A stretch of DNA of 64,000 nt, from contig CAYRYZ010000003.1 in NCBI GenBank assembly GCA_964428745.1, forward strand, positions 7,270 to 71,269, written 5' to 3'. Source of the DNA: GCA-002713455 sp964428745. GTDB taxonomy: Bacteria; Fidelibacterota; Marinisomatia; Marinisomatales; TCS55. Shown one piece after another: positions 1-8,731 of this stretch (its first letter is position 1; each line of letters opens with the position of its first letter). The notes under the pieces are model-generated. The model saw only the letters and a list, made by a program, of their open reading frames with translations. It searched no databases and was not told the origin of the DNA. The translations under genes were made by a program, and so were the position numbers.

Positions 1-1
1 A

Positions 2-571
2 ATATTATCTCACCTTAAAACAAAAGTTCCCTCTAAGAGAAATATAATTCAAATACTAGCCAATGGAGGATTTCCTGCAATTTGCGCTATTGAGTACATT
101 TTTTGGGATTCTACTTACTCATCTGTTCTGTACTTAGGAGCAATTGCAGCAGCAACAGCAGATACTTGGGGTACTGAGATAGGTTATTATTCTAGAACAT
201 CTCCAAACCTTATTTTTTCAAATATAAAAGTACCCAAAGGAACATCAGGAGGCATCACTTATTTAGGCATATTTGGCTCAATAATTGGAGGACTTGCGAT
301 TGGATTGATTGGAGAACTTAGTCTTGGTATAAAAAATTTAATTTTCCCTATTACTATCGCCGGAATATCAGGCTCATTATTTGATTCAACACTAGGCAAT
401 TATGTACAAGGAAAATATGTATGTAATAAATGTAATAATATGATCGAAGAACGATCCCACTGCAATGATCCAACTTCACTAATATCAGGATCAAGATGGA
501 TTGATAATAATATGGTTAATTTCTTAAATACGTTAGTTGGCGCAATTGTAGCTTATCTAATATGGATTTAA
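2..571 (+). CDS. DUF92 family membrane protein, 3' part
   Basis: The reading frame is open at the left edge, so the N-terminus is missing; about 189 residues remain. Visible signatures are ATADTWGTEIG and KGTSGGIT, each followed by a glycine-rich hydrophobic helix, which is the DUF92 (TMEM19/VTE6-like) pattern as I know it. Several hydrophobic segments mark an integral membrane protein. Plant members of this family act as phytyl-phosphate kinases; bacterial members mostly lack an assigned substrate, so I give no reaction. A short cysteine-containing loop (CNKCNNMIEERSHC) precedes the last helices. The stop codon TAA shares its last base with an ATG of the next gene, which suggests translational coupling. 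Confidence 0.75.
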   Translation: MLSHLKTKVPSKRNIIQILANGGFPAICAIEYIFWDSTYSSVLYLGAIAAATADTWGTEIGYYSRTSPNLIFSNIKVPKGTSGGITYLGIFGSIIGGLAIGLIGELSLGIKNLIFPITIAGISGSLFDSTLGNYVQGKYVCNKCNNMIEERSHCNDPTSLISGSRWIDNNMVNFLNTLVGAIVAYLIWI

Positions 572-1023
572 TGGGCAAAACTTCTCGATATAAACAATCA
601 ATTCAAAAGATTGATTCCGTAATAACTGATTATGATATGAGCGAAATAGGGAAAATGGCAATTGTATGTTCAATACTAAAATCAGAATTTAAAGAATGGA
701 TCTTTTGTGGATTTTACAGAGTATCTTCTCACAATCTTCTTGAGATTGGTCCATATCAAAGTGACGTTATCCCTTGTGGGCACATTAGTTTTGATAGAGG
801 AGTATGCGGAGCTGCTGCAAAAACAGAAAAAACAATTATTGTAGGGAATGTAATGAATTATCAAAATTATATATCTTGCGATAATAAAACTTTATCTGAG
901 ATAGTAATCCCCGTGATGAAAAATAATCAATTAATTGGGGTTTTGGATGTTGATGGTGATCAATTTGATCAATATGATCATATTGATCAAAAATATTTAG
1001 AAAAAATCGCTAATCTTATATAA
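562..1023 (+). CDS. msrC: Free methionine-(R)-sulfoxide reductase, GAF domain (fRMsr)
   Basis: A cytoplasmic enzyme that reduces free methionine-R-sulfoxide, part of oxidative-damage repair. The 153 residues form a single GAF domain with the family signatures GFYR, IGPYQ, GRGVCG-like DRGVCGAAA, SEIVIPV and GVLDVD. All three family cysteines are present at residues 72, 82 and 106, the last being the equivalent of the E. coli catalytic Cys118. Two ATGs are possible: 562, and 571, which overlaps the upstream stop codon as TAATG. Neither has a clear Shine-Dalgarno, so reinitiation at 571 is plausible. The 3' end contains a 26-bp perfect palindrome with GATC every 9 bp, encoding Asp at every third residue. 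A strong terminator follows directly. Confidence 0.88.
   Translation: MDLMGKTSRYKQSIQKIDSVITDYDMSEIGKMAIVCSILKSEFKEWIFCGFYRVSSHNLLEIGPYQSDVIPCGHISFDRGVCGAAAKTEKTIIVGNVMNYQNYISCDNKTLSEIVIPVMKNNQLIGVLDVDGDQFDQYDHIDQKYLEKIANLI
965..990. repeat. 26-bp perfect palindrome with 9-bp-spaced GATC sites
   Basis: The 26 bases read identically on both strands. GATC occurs at 967, 976 and 985 inside it and at 958 just upstream, a constant 9-bp period. It lies inside the fRMsr gene and encodes the DQFDQYDHIDQK stretch, so the periodicity may only reflect codon and amino-acid use. It could also act as a methylation cluster or protein site, but nothing else in the sequence supports that. Confidence 0.6.
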
Positions 1024-1025
1024 AA

Positions 1026-1052
1026 AAAAGCCCTGCATTTTGCAGGGCTTTT
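1026..1052. terminator. Bidirectional intrinsic terminator
   Basis: An 8-bp perfect stem (GCCCTGCA with TGCAGGGC) surrounds a TTT loop. A-tracts lie on the left and T-tracts on the right, so it can terminate the + strand fRMsr transcript and the - strand transcript arriving from the DUF350-like gene. It begins directly after the fRMsr stop codon. Confidence 0.88.
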
Positions 1053-1073
1053 AAAGATAAAATATCACCTAAT

Positions 1074-1310
1074 CTAGATAACCTTATGGACGATCAAACC
1101 AACCATGACAATTAGCGATACAAATATCAATGAAACGCCCATGTTACCTTTTTTAATCTCTTCCCATTCATCAATATCTGTTGATAACCAATCAAAAACC
1201 TTAAGAGAGATACCAACGCCTAAGCCAAAACCAACAGCGGCGGTAATAGCCCATAGTAATGAACGTCCATATTGTGCGAACATGCCTCCCCAACTTGTAG
1301 GATCTAACAT
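1074..1310 (-). CDS. DUF350-like small membrane protein
   Basis: This 78-residue protein has two hydrophobic helices (about residues 15-37 and 57-76). Between them is an acidic loop ending in EIKKGNMGVSL, which resembles the E(I/L)xxGN turn of DUF350 half-repeats. DUF350 proteins usually carry two such units; here there is one. The start is supported by a GGAGG Shine-Dalgarno at 1315-1319, five bases before the ATG. It lies 13 bp downstream of the secreted unknown protein on the same strand, so the two are probably cotranscribed. The function is unknown; inner-membrane location is inferred. Confidence 0.6.
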   Translation of the reverse strand: MLDPTSWGGMFAQYGRSLLWAITAAVGFGLGVGISLKVFDWLSTDIDEWEEIKKGNMGVSLIFVSLIVMVGLIVHKVI

Positions 1311-1323
1311 TCTTCCTCCTTGT

Positions 1324-1806
1324 TTACAATGTTTGAATTGAATTTTTTATCAATCGCATAAAACCAGCAGTATCAACTTTGCCGTCAGTCAGTTGACGTA
1401 CTTGATCTGCAGTAGCTTTAGCGCTGATAATAGTATTTTGTCTAGAAACTGGTATTATTACCGTTACTTCGGTATTACCTGGGATCACAGGAACATATCC
1501 TGATTTTTTCTTAGCAAATGCTTCTTGGTGACTCATTGCTTGACCCACAGAGATAAAGCCTACTAGCATCACCATTTCAAAATTATTTCTAGCACTCTCC
1601 ATTTCTAAAGAAAAGCTGTAGGAACCATCAGGTTTCTTTGTCAATGCCATTTTCTTTTCATCAACAGTTACACGATAATATTTACATGTATTTGAAACCT
1701 TCCGATAAAAGGCATAATTAGCAAAAAGAAATTGACTTCCCACTACCATAATTGTTAGTAATACGAAAATTTTTCTTAAGTTCATTATTTTACCATATCC
1801 TATCAT
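1324..1806 (-). CDS. Secreted hypothetical protein
   Basis: I do not recognise this 160-residue protein. An ATG at 1785 (residue 8) would give a classical signal peptide (MNLRKIFVLLTIMVVGSQ then FLFA), so it may be the real start. The mature part is mixed and mildly basic, with a hydrophobic stretch (MVMLVGFISVGQAM) around residues 78-92 and a later segment rich in Val/Ile beta propensity (VPVIPGNTEVTVIIPV). A periplasmic or envelope location is inferred. It lies between hutI (37 bp upstream) and the DUF350-like gene (13 bp downstream) on the same strand. Confidence 0.6.
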   Translation of the reverse strand: MIGYGKIMNLRKIFVLLTIMVVGSQFLFANYAFYRKVSNTCKYYRVTVDEKKMALTKKPDGSYSFSLEMESARNNFEMVMLVGFISVGQAMSHQEAFAKKKSGYVPVIPGNTEVTVIIPVSRQNTIISAKATADQVRQLTDGKVDTAGFMRLIKNSIQTL

Positions 1807-1843
1807 TAAACAGGCAGAATTTTACAAGTGTCTTATACTGTAG

Positions 1844-3043
1844 TCAAGCTCCAAATACGATATTACCATTCTTTATAACTTTCTGGATGGGGTGATTTGA
1901 AATATAATATGGAATATCTATCAATGAATCTAAATCCCAAATAATTAAGTCTGCTTTTTTTCCTAATTCAACTGAGCCAATTTCATTATGTAGTCCTAAA
2001 GTCTGTGCAGCATTATAAGTTGCGGCTGCAAATGCTTCTTCAACTGTTAATCCCATAAATAAGCATGCCAAGCTAATAATAAAGGGCATTGATTGAATAT
2101 GTGAGCTTCCTGGGTTAAAATCAGTTGCTAATGCTATTTTTATTCCAGCATCAATAAGTTTGCGTGCTGGAGCATATTTTGTTTTTCCAAGAAAAAAAGT
2201 CGTTCCAGGCAATAAAGTTGCTATCACATTATTGTCAGCAAGAGCTAGAATTCCTTCTTCACTGATTGCCATAAGGTGATCAGCTGAAAAAACTCCTATC
2301 TCACCAGCTAATTCTGCAGCTCCTGAATCAACAAATTCATCTGCATGCATCCTTGGTTTTAATCCATGCTCGATACCTGATTCTAAAACTTGTCTAGATT
2401 CATTTACGGAAAAATAATCTTTTTCACAAAAAACGTCATTAAACTGAGCAATTCCCTGCTCAGAAACTGCCGGGATCATCTCATCACAAATTAATTGGAT
2501 ATAACCTTTATGATCATCACTAAATTCATGTGGATATGCATGGGCGCCCATAAAAGTTGGGACTATGTCAATAGAATGACTACTATTCACTTTATCAATT
2601 ACTGACAATGATTTTAATTCAGAATTCGTATTTAGTCCGTAACCAGATTTAGCTTCAACAGTTGTTGTACCATTTTCAATAAAACGATCCATCCTTCTCT
2701 CTAATCTCTTAGCTAGTGCATCCTCACTTGCATTTCTTACGCCACGAACACTAGATACTATTCCACCTCCATCGTTTGCTATTTCTTCATAGGTAGATCC
2801 TGATAAGCGCATGGCATATTCATTATCCCTTTTATCATAAAATACGGGATGAGTATGAGGGTCAACAAAACCACTAGTCACCATTTTACCATGACAATCT
2901 ATAGTCAGATAATCTTTATTTTTTCCAATTGAAGAAATTAGACCATCTTTAATAAATACTTTGGTATCAGTATATGACTCTACACCAACATTATTTGCAG
3001 TATAGAGACAGCCAATATTATCTAATAAAGTAGAATTACTCAT
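1844..3043 (-). CDS. hutI: Imidazolonepropionase
   Basis: Hydrolyses 4-imidazolone-5-propanoate to N-formimino-L-glutamate, the third step of histidine degradation, in the cytoplasm. It belongs to the amidohydrolase superfamily. The metal-binding DPHTHPVF motif is near residue 62, a GAHAYP segment and HADEF follow, and the late Asp motif is ATDFNPGS. About 399 residues, normal for the family. The ATG at 3043 sits inside the hutU stop region (ATGAGTAA, 8-bp overlap); a TTG one codon upstream is less likely. hutU directly precedes it, so product and substrate steps are coupled. hutH and hutG are not in this window. Confidence 0.95.
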   Translation of the reverse strand: MSNSTLLDNIGCLYTANNVGVESYTDTKVFIKDGLISSIGKNKDYLTIDCHGKMVTSGFVDPHTHPVFYDKRDNEYAMRLSGSTYEEIANDGGGIVSSVRGVRNASEDALAKRLERRMDRFIENGTTTVEAKSGYGLNTNSELKSLSVIDKVNSSHSIDIVPTFMGAHAYPHEFSDDHKGYIQLICDEMIPAVSEQGIAQFNDVFCEKDYFSVNESRQVLESGIEHGLKPRMHADEFVDSGAAELAGEIGVFSADHLMAISEEGILALADNNVIATLLPGTTFFLGKTKYAPARKLIDAGIKIALATDFNPGSSHIQSMPFIISLACLFMGLTVEEAFAAATYNAAQTLGLHNEIGSVELGKKADLIIWDLDSLIDIPYYISNHPIQKVIKNGNIVFGA

Positions 3044-4691
3044 CAATTATTGGAATATCTACATTCCAATCCTTTGCATTTTGTATAGCATCATTATATC
3101 CAGCATCAGCATGTCTAAGAATCCCCATTCCAGGATCATTTGTAAGTACTGCTTCAACTCTTTTTGCCATTTCGGGAGTACCATCTACACAGATTACTTG
3201 TCCAGCATGAATAGCCAGCCCCATACCAACTCCTCCTCCATGATGTATAGATGTCCATGTAGAGCCACCCGCTGTAGATATAAGAGCATTAAGCAAAGGC
3301 CAGTCGGCCACCGCATCCGATCCGTCTTTCATACTTTCAGTCTCACGATAAGGTGATGCGACAGAGCCACAATCTAAATGATCTCGACCAATAACTATTG
3401 GCGCAGACAATTCACCATCTGCAACCATCTGATTTAAAGCTAAACCAAATTTTGCTCTTTGGGTATAACCCAACCAACATATACGTGCCGGCAAGCCCTG
3501 GAATTGGACCTGTTCTTGAGCCATTTTAATCCAACGATTCAATGTCTCATCATTAGGAAAAAGTTCCAAAACTTTACTATCTGTTTTATAGATATCTTCA
3601 GGATCACCTGAAAGTGCAACCCACCGGAAAGGACCTTTCCCTTGGCAAAAAAGATCTCTGATATATGCAGGTACAAATCCGGGAAAATCAAAAGCATTTT
3701 TGAGACCTGCTTTTTTTGCTTGACCACGAAGATTATTTCCATAATCAAATGCAATACTTCCCATATTCATCAATCTTATTATGCCCTCACAATGTTGAAC
3801 CATTGATCTATAACTTTCTTTGATATATAGTCCAGGATTATCTTTTCTCAAATACCGAGCCTCTGAATATGTCATATTATTTGGAACGTAACCATCTAAT
3901 TCATCATGTGCAGAAGTTTGATCAGTTACCATATCAGGGATTATTCCAAGTTCAGCAATTTTAGGTATAATATCGGCAGCATTTCCATTGAGACCAATTG
4001 ATAATGGCTTCCTTTGTTTTTGAGCCTTTTCTGCTAGTTCTATCGCCTTTTCTAGCGAATCTGTAGATACATTCAAATATTTTGTATCCAAACGTCTTTG
4101 AATACGATCTTTATCTATCTCAACACAGATTGAAACTCCGTTATTCATTGAGACTGCTAGAGGTTGCGCTCCACCCATACCACCTAAACCAGCAGTTAAT
4201 ACTAATTTGCCTGATAAATCAGAATTAAAATGTTGCTTAGCCGCCGCTGCGAAAGTTTCATAAGTACCTTGTAAAATCCCTTGTGTACCAATGTATATCC
4301 ATGAACCGGCAGTCATTTGTCCATACATCATCAACCCTTGTTTTTCTAGATTATTAAAGTGATCCCAATTTGCCCAATCTGGGACTAGATTAGAGTTAGC
4401 AATTAGTACACGTGGTGAAGAAACGTGAGTCTTTAGTACTCCTACAGGTTTACCTGACTGAATAATTAATGTTTCATCTTCATCCATACGCTTTAATGTT
4501 TTCAATATTGCATTAAAACAATCCCAATTCCGCGCCGCCTTACCTTTACCACCATATACAATCAACTTATCTGGATTTTCAGCAACTTCAGGATCTAAAT
4601 TATTTTGAATCATTCTATAAGGCGCTTCAATCTGCCAATTCTTACATGTTAGCTCGCTACCCCTTGGTGCATGGATAATATTATTTTTCAT
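3036..4691 (-). CDS. hutU: Urocanate hydratase
   Basis: Converts urocanate to 4-imidazolone-5-propanoate with tightly bound NAD+, the second step of histidine degradation. The 551 residues match the usual family length. Visible features are GLGGMGGAQPLAVSMN in the NAD-binding region, the DHLDCGSVASPYRETESM segment that carries the conserved active-site cysteine, and GGSTWTSIHHGGGVGMG near the C-terminus. It overlaps hutI by 8 bp. A 53-bp space separates it from the GHL10 gene upstream on the same strand. A weak GGATT/AATCC inverted repeat (4719-4735) lies in that space, without a T-tract. Confidence 0.97.
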   Translation of the reverse strand: MKNNIIHAPRGSELTCKNWQIEAPYRMIQNNLDPEVAENPDKLIVYGGKGKAARNWDCFNAILKTLKRMDEDETLIIQSGKPVGVLKTHVSSPRVLIANSNLVPDWANWDHFNNLEKQGLMMYGQMTAGSWIYIGTQGILQGTYETFAAAAKQHFNSDLSGKLVLTAGLGGMGGAQPLAVSMNNGVSICVEIDKDRIQRRLDTKYLNVSTDSLEKAIELAEKAQKQRKPLSIGLNGNAADIIPKIAELGIIPDMVTDQTSAHDELDGYVPNNMTYSEARYLRKDNPGLYIKESYRSMVQHCEGIIRLMNMGSIAFDYGNNLRGQAKKAGLKNAFDFPGFVPAYIRDLFCQGKGPFRWVALSGDPEDIYKTDSKVLELFPNDETLNRWIKMAQEQVQFQGLPARICWLGYTQRAKFGLALNQMVADGELSAPIVIGRDHLDCGSVASPYRETESMKDGSDAVADWPLLNALISTAGGSTWTSIHHGGGVGMGLAIHAGQVICVDGTPEMAKRVEAVLTNDPGMGILRHADAGYNDAIQNAKDWNVDIPIIDE

Positions 4692-4744
4692 CTAACTAAA
4701 ACATTTATTTTAAATGGTGGATTGAAATTTAATCCGCAATTATG

Positions 4745-5908
4745 CTATCCTTGTGGAAAAAGTATCTTTTTAATTGATCGAAAGTATCTTGGGTTTTGAT
4801 CCATAACATTATATGAAAAGAATGATACACTCTTAAATCTAGTAACCTTTGAATATTTTATTTTATTTATCACTTTAGAAGGTGACTGATTATAAGTAGC
4901 AATACCCATCACAATGCTTTTCCAGTACTTTGATGGTAGATTATCATAAATAATATCAATATTCCTTGCAAATTCTTTAAGATTCGGCGCATAATTCATG
5001 ACTATTGCCTTATCTAAATATCCAGCTGCAATCCATACATCCCATTCTTGGAAAAATCTATCTCGAGCTTCATATAGATTAGGCTTAACAGCTGCTGATA
5101 ATTCAATATTAGGGCTAAGATAATCAACCAACTTTCTTGTTTCTCTAACTAGATCAGTTATGGATTTTCTTTTATAATCATTCCATTCTGAAATTTCAGA
5201 TTTACTTGGTACGCTTGAAGATAATGCGTTAAAACCATGATACTTTCTATAATACGCAATTGCTGTAGGATTTTTACCATAACCTGAGTCATGATATCTA
5301 ATATAGTCAAAATGAATACCATCTAATTCATAGTTTTCTATTAATTCTCTAATAATTGTCAATAAATATGAATTTACTTTTGGATGATTTGGAGATAAAT
5401 AAAGACCTTCATAGCCTTTATTTGACATCATATTTTTCTGAATTTCAATATCAACATTCAAAACCTCTCTATTGTTTTGATCTATCCAATCGGAATTTGT
5501 ATGCAGAATATGATTCAATTGAATTGGCTTTTTATTCGATGACCATAATAAATATGTATTGATCCAAGCATGGACATTAATACCTTTTTCTTTAGCTTTT
5601 GGAATCAAGTAAGATAAGGGATCAAAATTAACATCTTTAACTAAATGAGATTTAGGAACGATATTTGATTTATAATACGCATCACCGCGGCCTCGAACCT
5701 GTACTAAAATATTATTAAATCTATTTAGTGTGGCAAATTGAAGCATGCGATCAATATTTTTCTTAGAAGTAAGAGTGTTCCTAACAACCCAAAGATATCT
5801 TCCTTCAAATTCTACATTCTGAATTTCTGATGCCAAATTTAAAGAAAAAAGAAGGGCAACGGAAAACGCTGCCCTTAAACAAAAGTATCTATATCTATTT
5901 GAATTCAA
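4745..5908 (-). CDS. Secreted GHL10 (DUF187) glycosidase-like protein
   Basis: 387 residues beginning with a signal peptide (hydrophobic AAFSVALLFSLNLA about residues 13-26). The mature part resembles the glycosyl-hydrolase-like 10 / DUF187 TIM-barrel family: VEFEGRYLWVVRNTL at the N-terminus, NILVQVRGRGDAYY, a conserved GINVHAWINTYLLW segment, and DGIHFDYIRYH, which supplies acidic residues in the barrel. Members are thought to act on cell-envelope polysaccharide, but the exact substrate is unknown. The frame appears to begin with TTG two bases after the rplQ stop, with no visible Shine-Dalgarno, so translation probably depends on ribosomes finishing rplQ. It is an odd passenger at the end of a ribosomal cluster. 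Confidence 0.8.
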   Translation of the reverse strand: MNSNRYRYFCLRAAFSVALLFSLNLASEIQNVEFEGRYLWVVRNTLTSKKNIDRMLQFATLNRFNNILVQVRGRGDAYYKSNIVPKSHLVKDVNFDPLSYLIPKAKEKGINVHAWINTYLLWSSNKKPIQLNHILHTNSDWIDQNNREVLNVDIEIQKNMMSNKGYEGLYLSPNHPKVNSYLLTIIRELIENYELDGIHFDYIRYHDSGYGKNPTAIAYYRKYHGFNALSSSVPSKSEISEWNDYKRKSITDLVRETRKLVDYLSPNIELSAAVKPNLYEARDRFFQEWDVWIAAGYLDKAIVMNYAPNLKEFARNIDIIYDNLPSKYWKSIVMGIATYNQSPSKVINKIKYSKVTRFKSVSFFSYNVMDQNPRYFRSIKKILFPQG

Positions 5909-5910
5909 AT

Positions 5911-6306
5911 TTATTCTGATTCTGTTACTTCTTTCGTTTCATCAACTGTTTCAAAATCAACAAACTCGATTAATGAAACTGATGCACGATCATTATCTCT
6001 AAATCCTAATTTAATAATTCTAGTATAGCCACCAGTGCGTTTTGAGAAGGTAGGTGCAATATCATTAACTAATTTATTTACTATTTCTTTACGAGGGATC
6101 TTTTTTGCTATTTGACGAATGGAATTCAGGTCTCCCTTCTTTGCCTTTGTAATTAAAGGTTCAATAAATGTGCGTAGTTCTTTTGCTCGTGCATCAGTAG
6201 TTTTAATACGTTTATGCTCAATTAAATTAGCGGATAAATTTCGGAGCATAGCCTTTCGATGAGAAGGATCAACTCCAAGTTTTCTTCCTTTTTTCTGATG
6301 TCTCAT
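5911..6306 (-). CDS. rplQ: 50S ribosomal protein L17
   Basis: 131 residues with the family N-terminus (MRHQKKGRKLGVDPSHRKAM), followed by NLSANLIEHKRIKTTDARAKE. The C-terminal tail is acidic (ETVDETKEVTESE), which is lineage variation. It is the last ribosomal gene of the alpha cluster, 7 bp after rpoA, and its stop is 2 bp before the GHL10 gene. Confidence 0.98.
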   Translation of the reverse strand: MRHQKKGRKLGVDPSHRKAMLRNLSANLIEHKRIKTTDARAKELRTFIEPLITKAKKGDLNSIRQIAKKIPRKEIVNKLVNDIAPTFSKRTGGYTRIIKLGFRDNDRASVSLIEFVDFETVDETKEVTESE

Positions 6307-6313
6307 TAAATAT

Positions 6314-7288
6314 TTATACTTCCAATTTTAAGTATTTATCTACATCCATGCCGAAATTGATACTCATCTCATCAAGTTTTTCCACTAATTCCGTTAGAGA
6401 TTTTCTTCCAAAATTCTTGTATTTAAGCATTTCGCTTTCTTCTTTACTAACTAATTCATAAATATATTTTATACCGGCAGCTTGAAGACAATTATGACTT
6501 CTTACAGAAAGTTCCATTTCGTCGATAGTTAGATTAAGTAAATTCCGGACTTTGATAATCTCTTCGCTAATCTTTTCAGTTACTTCAAGAACTTCTGGCT
6601 TAGCAATAGCTTCAACAAGCCTAAGGTGATCCATCATAACAGTTGCCGAATAACTTATTGCATCTTCTGGCGTTACAGAACCATCAGTCTCCAGCTCTAT
6701 GCTAAGTATTTCAATTGGGTCCTTTGCTCCAGGAACTGGTTGCACATTATAGGTTGCTCTTTTCACAGGATTAAAGATACTATCAATTGCCAAAGTGCCA
6801 ATCGGAGCATTTGGCAATTCATTCTCTTCAGCTGGAACATAGCCTTTACCTACCCCAATTCTAAGCTCCATTTGAATAGCTCCCTTTGAATTAAGTTCAG
6901 TAATGTAGTGATCCTTATTAAGTACTTCAAATTGATCAGTTGCATGTTGAATATCTGCTGCAGTGAAAATTTTCTTTCCTTTCAAAGAAATATTTACATT
7001 ATCAACATCAGAATCAGATAATCTAAATCTTACTCCTTTTAAATTTTGAATGATATCAGACATATCATCCTTCACTCCAGAAATAGTTGAAAATTCATGG
7101 AGTACATTTTCTACTTTGACATTAGTGATTGCAGCTCCTGGCAAACTAGTTAATAGGACTCTACGCATTGCGTTTCCTAATGTAACTCCATAACCTCTTT
7201 CAAGAGGCTGAATAACAAATTTTCCGTATGTTTTAGTTAACGATTTTTTGTCCGTTTTAACTTTAAGTTTGTAATCTTTTTTACTCAT
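6314..7288 (-). CDS. rpoA: RNA polymerase alpha subunit
   Basis: 324 residues. The N-terminal domain dimerises and seeds polymerase assembly; GYGVTLGNAMRRVLLTSLPG is the diagnostic motif (about residues 32-51). A linker leads to the C-terminal domain with LNLTIDEMELSVRSHNCLQ and KNFGRKSLTELVEKL, the helix-hairpin-helix fold that contacts UP elements and activators. It lies between rpsD (20 bp upstream) and rplQ (7 bp downstream), the classic alpha operon order. Confidence 0.98.
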   Translation of the reverse strand: MSKKDYKLKVKTDKKSLTKTYGKFVIQPLERGYGVTLGNAMRRVLLTSLPGAAITNVKVENVLHEFSTISGVKDDMSDIIQNLKGVRFRLSDSDVDNVNISLKGKKIFTAADIQHATDQFEVLNKDHYITELNSKGAIQMELRIGVGKGYVPAEENELPNAPIGTLAIDSIFNPVKRATYNVQPVPGAKDPIEILSIELETDGSVTPEDAISYSATVMMDHLRLVEAIAKPEVLEVTEKISEEIIKVRNLLNLTIDEMELSVRSHNCLQAAGIKYIYELVSKEESEMLKYKNFGRKSLTELVEKLDEMSINFGMDVDKYLKLEV

Positions 7289-7308
7289 AGTGTTTTAATA
7301 CCTTATAT

Positions 7309-7926
7309 TTACTTTGAATATAGTTCTACTACTAATTGTTCATTCACAATAAGGCCCATTTCTTCACGATCTGGGACCTCTAGAAATTTTCCGGTCATCT
7401 TTGCTTTGTCTAATTCTAACCAAGACAGCTCAATATCACCTTTTATTCTTTTCATCGATTCCATAATAATATCTAGTTTTTTTGACTTATCCCTTACTTG
7501 CACAACATCTCCAGGGTTTAAAAATGCAGATGGATAGTTACATTTTCTATTATTAACTAAAAAATGTGCATGATTAACCATTTGACGAGCTTGGGCTCTT
7601 GTTGAAGCGAAGCCTAAACGATAAACTACATTATCAAGTCTCCGCTCTAATAATGTTAGAAGATTTGTTCCGGTCTCACCTTTCATTTTGTCCGCCTTTT
7701 TAAAATAACTACGGAATTGACGTTCCAATACACCATACATCGCTTTTATTTTTTGTTTTTCCTTTAGTTGAATACCATAATTAGATAATCTACGACGTCT
7801 TGTCGGCCCATGTTGTCCCGGGGTATATGGTTTTTTATTTAATAAATTATCATATTTAGGGTTTCCAAAAATATTTTCTCCAAATTTTCGAACTAATTTT
7901 CCTTTAGGTATATTTGTTTTAGCCAT
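7309..7926 (-). CDS. rpsD: 30S ribosomal protein S4
   Basis: 205 residues when started at the ATG at 7926 (MAKTNIPKGKLVRKFGENIF). A longer in-frame version reaching 7998 would add 24 residues inside rpsK that do not resemble S4, so I reject it. The S4 RNA-binding domain is visible as LERRLDNVVYRLGFASTRAQ. The N-terminal region has no cysteines, so this is the zinc-free form. It primes 30S assembly by binding 16S rRNA. It starts 13 bp after rpsK. Confidence 0.97.
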   Translation of the reverse strand: MAKTNIPKGKLVRKFGENIFGNPKYDNLLNKKPYTPGQHGPTRRRRLSNYGIQLKEKQKIKAMYGVLERQFRSYFKKADKMKGETGTNLLTLLERRLDNVVYRLGFASTRAQARQMVNHAHFLVNNRKCNYPSAFLNPGDVVQVRDKSKKLDIIMESMKRIKGDIELSWLELDKAKMTGKFLEVPDREEMGLIVNEQLVVELYSK

Positions 7927-7939
7927 AATAATCTCTAAA

Positions 7940-8338
7940 TTAAACTCGTCTTCTTTTAGGAGGACGACATCCATTATGTGGTAAAGGTGTGACGTCACGA
8001 ATTGATGTGACTTCTAATCCAGCTACTGCCAATGCTCGAATAGCTGATTCTCTACCAGCTCCAGGACCTTTAACTTTAATATCTATTGTACGCAATCCCA
8101 TTTGAATAGCCTCTTTACCAAGTTTTTCTGCCGCAACAGTAGCAGCATAAGCTGTATTTTTCCGTGAGCCTTTAAATCCACTGCTTCCTGCTGAAGACCA
8201 AGCAATCACGTTTCCAATTTTATCAGTTAGAGTAACATGAGTATTGTTAAAAGTAGCTTTAATATGTGCTACGCCAACTGGATCAATAGATCCTTTTTTC
8301 TTTTTTTTCTTTTTATTCTCTTTAATTGATTGTGCCAA
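7940..8338 (-). CDS. rpsK: 30S ribosomal protein S11
   Basis: 132 residues. An N-terminal lysine run (KKKKKKK) precedes the conserved core: GVAHIKATFNNTHVTLTD, SSGFKGSRKNTAYAA and the C-terminal TPLPHNGCRPPKRRRV. It is part of the 30S platform near the mRNA exit. The gene abuts rpsM with no spacer and is followed by rpsD. Confidence 0.98.
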   Translation of the reverse strand: MAQSIKENKKKKKKKGSIDPVGVAHIKATFNNTHVTLTDKIGNVIAWSSAGSSGFKGSRKNTAYAATVAAEKLGKEAIQMGLRTIDIKVKGPGAGRESAIRALAVAGLEVTSIRDVTPLPHNGCRPPKRRRV

Positions 8339-8722
8339 TTATACTACTACACCTTTCTTACCCAATCCAATAGTTCTACGTTTTCCTTTACGAGTTCTTG
8401 AATTAGTTTTAGTTCTTTGTCCATTGACTGGTAAGCCACGACGATGCCTCAATCCTTGATAGCTTCCAATATCTTTTTTCCTTTTTATATTCATCGACAC
8501 TTCTGTTCGTCGCTCACCTTCAACTCTTATATCTAAAGATGATATTGCGTCACGAATCAGAGCTATTTGATCATCTGACAAATCTTTTACGCGCGCATCT
8601 AAATCAATTTTTGCTTTATTACAAATTTTGATTGCTGTTGCTAATCCAATACCATGAATATAACATAATGAATATGGGATTTTCTTTTCGCGAGGAATAT
8701 CTATACCAGCTATACGTGCCAC
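8339..8722 (-). CDS. rpsM: 30S ribosomal protein S13
   Basis: 127 residues with MARIAGIDIPREKKIPYSL at the N-terminus and a basic tail containing GLRHRRGLPVNGQRTKTNSR. S13 forms bridges to the 50S subunit and contacts P-site tRNA. The start codon is GTG (revcomp of CAC at 8720-8722). It lies 9 bp after rpmJ and directly before rpsK. Confidence 0.98.
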   Translation of the reverse strand: MARIAGIDIPREKKIPYSLCYIHGIGLATAIKICNKAKIDLDARVKDLSDDQIALIRDAISSLDIRVEGERRTEVSMNIKRKKDIGSYQGLRHRRGLPVNGQRTKTNSRTRKGKRRTIGLGKKGVVV

Positions 8723-8731
8723 AAAAAACTC

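Noticed and set aside
1105..1341. 78-residue ORF antisense to the DUF350-like gene
   Set aside because: The opposite strand has a strong Shine-Dalgarno and a coherent two-helix membrane protein; this one has neither.
4719..4735. Intrinsic terminator between the GHL10 gene and hutU
   Set aside because: The stem is only five pairs and no T-tract follows on the - strand.
7927..7998. 24-residue N-terminal extension of S4
   Set aside because: It lies inside rpsK and is not S4-like; the ATG at 7926 gives the family N-terminus.
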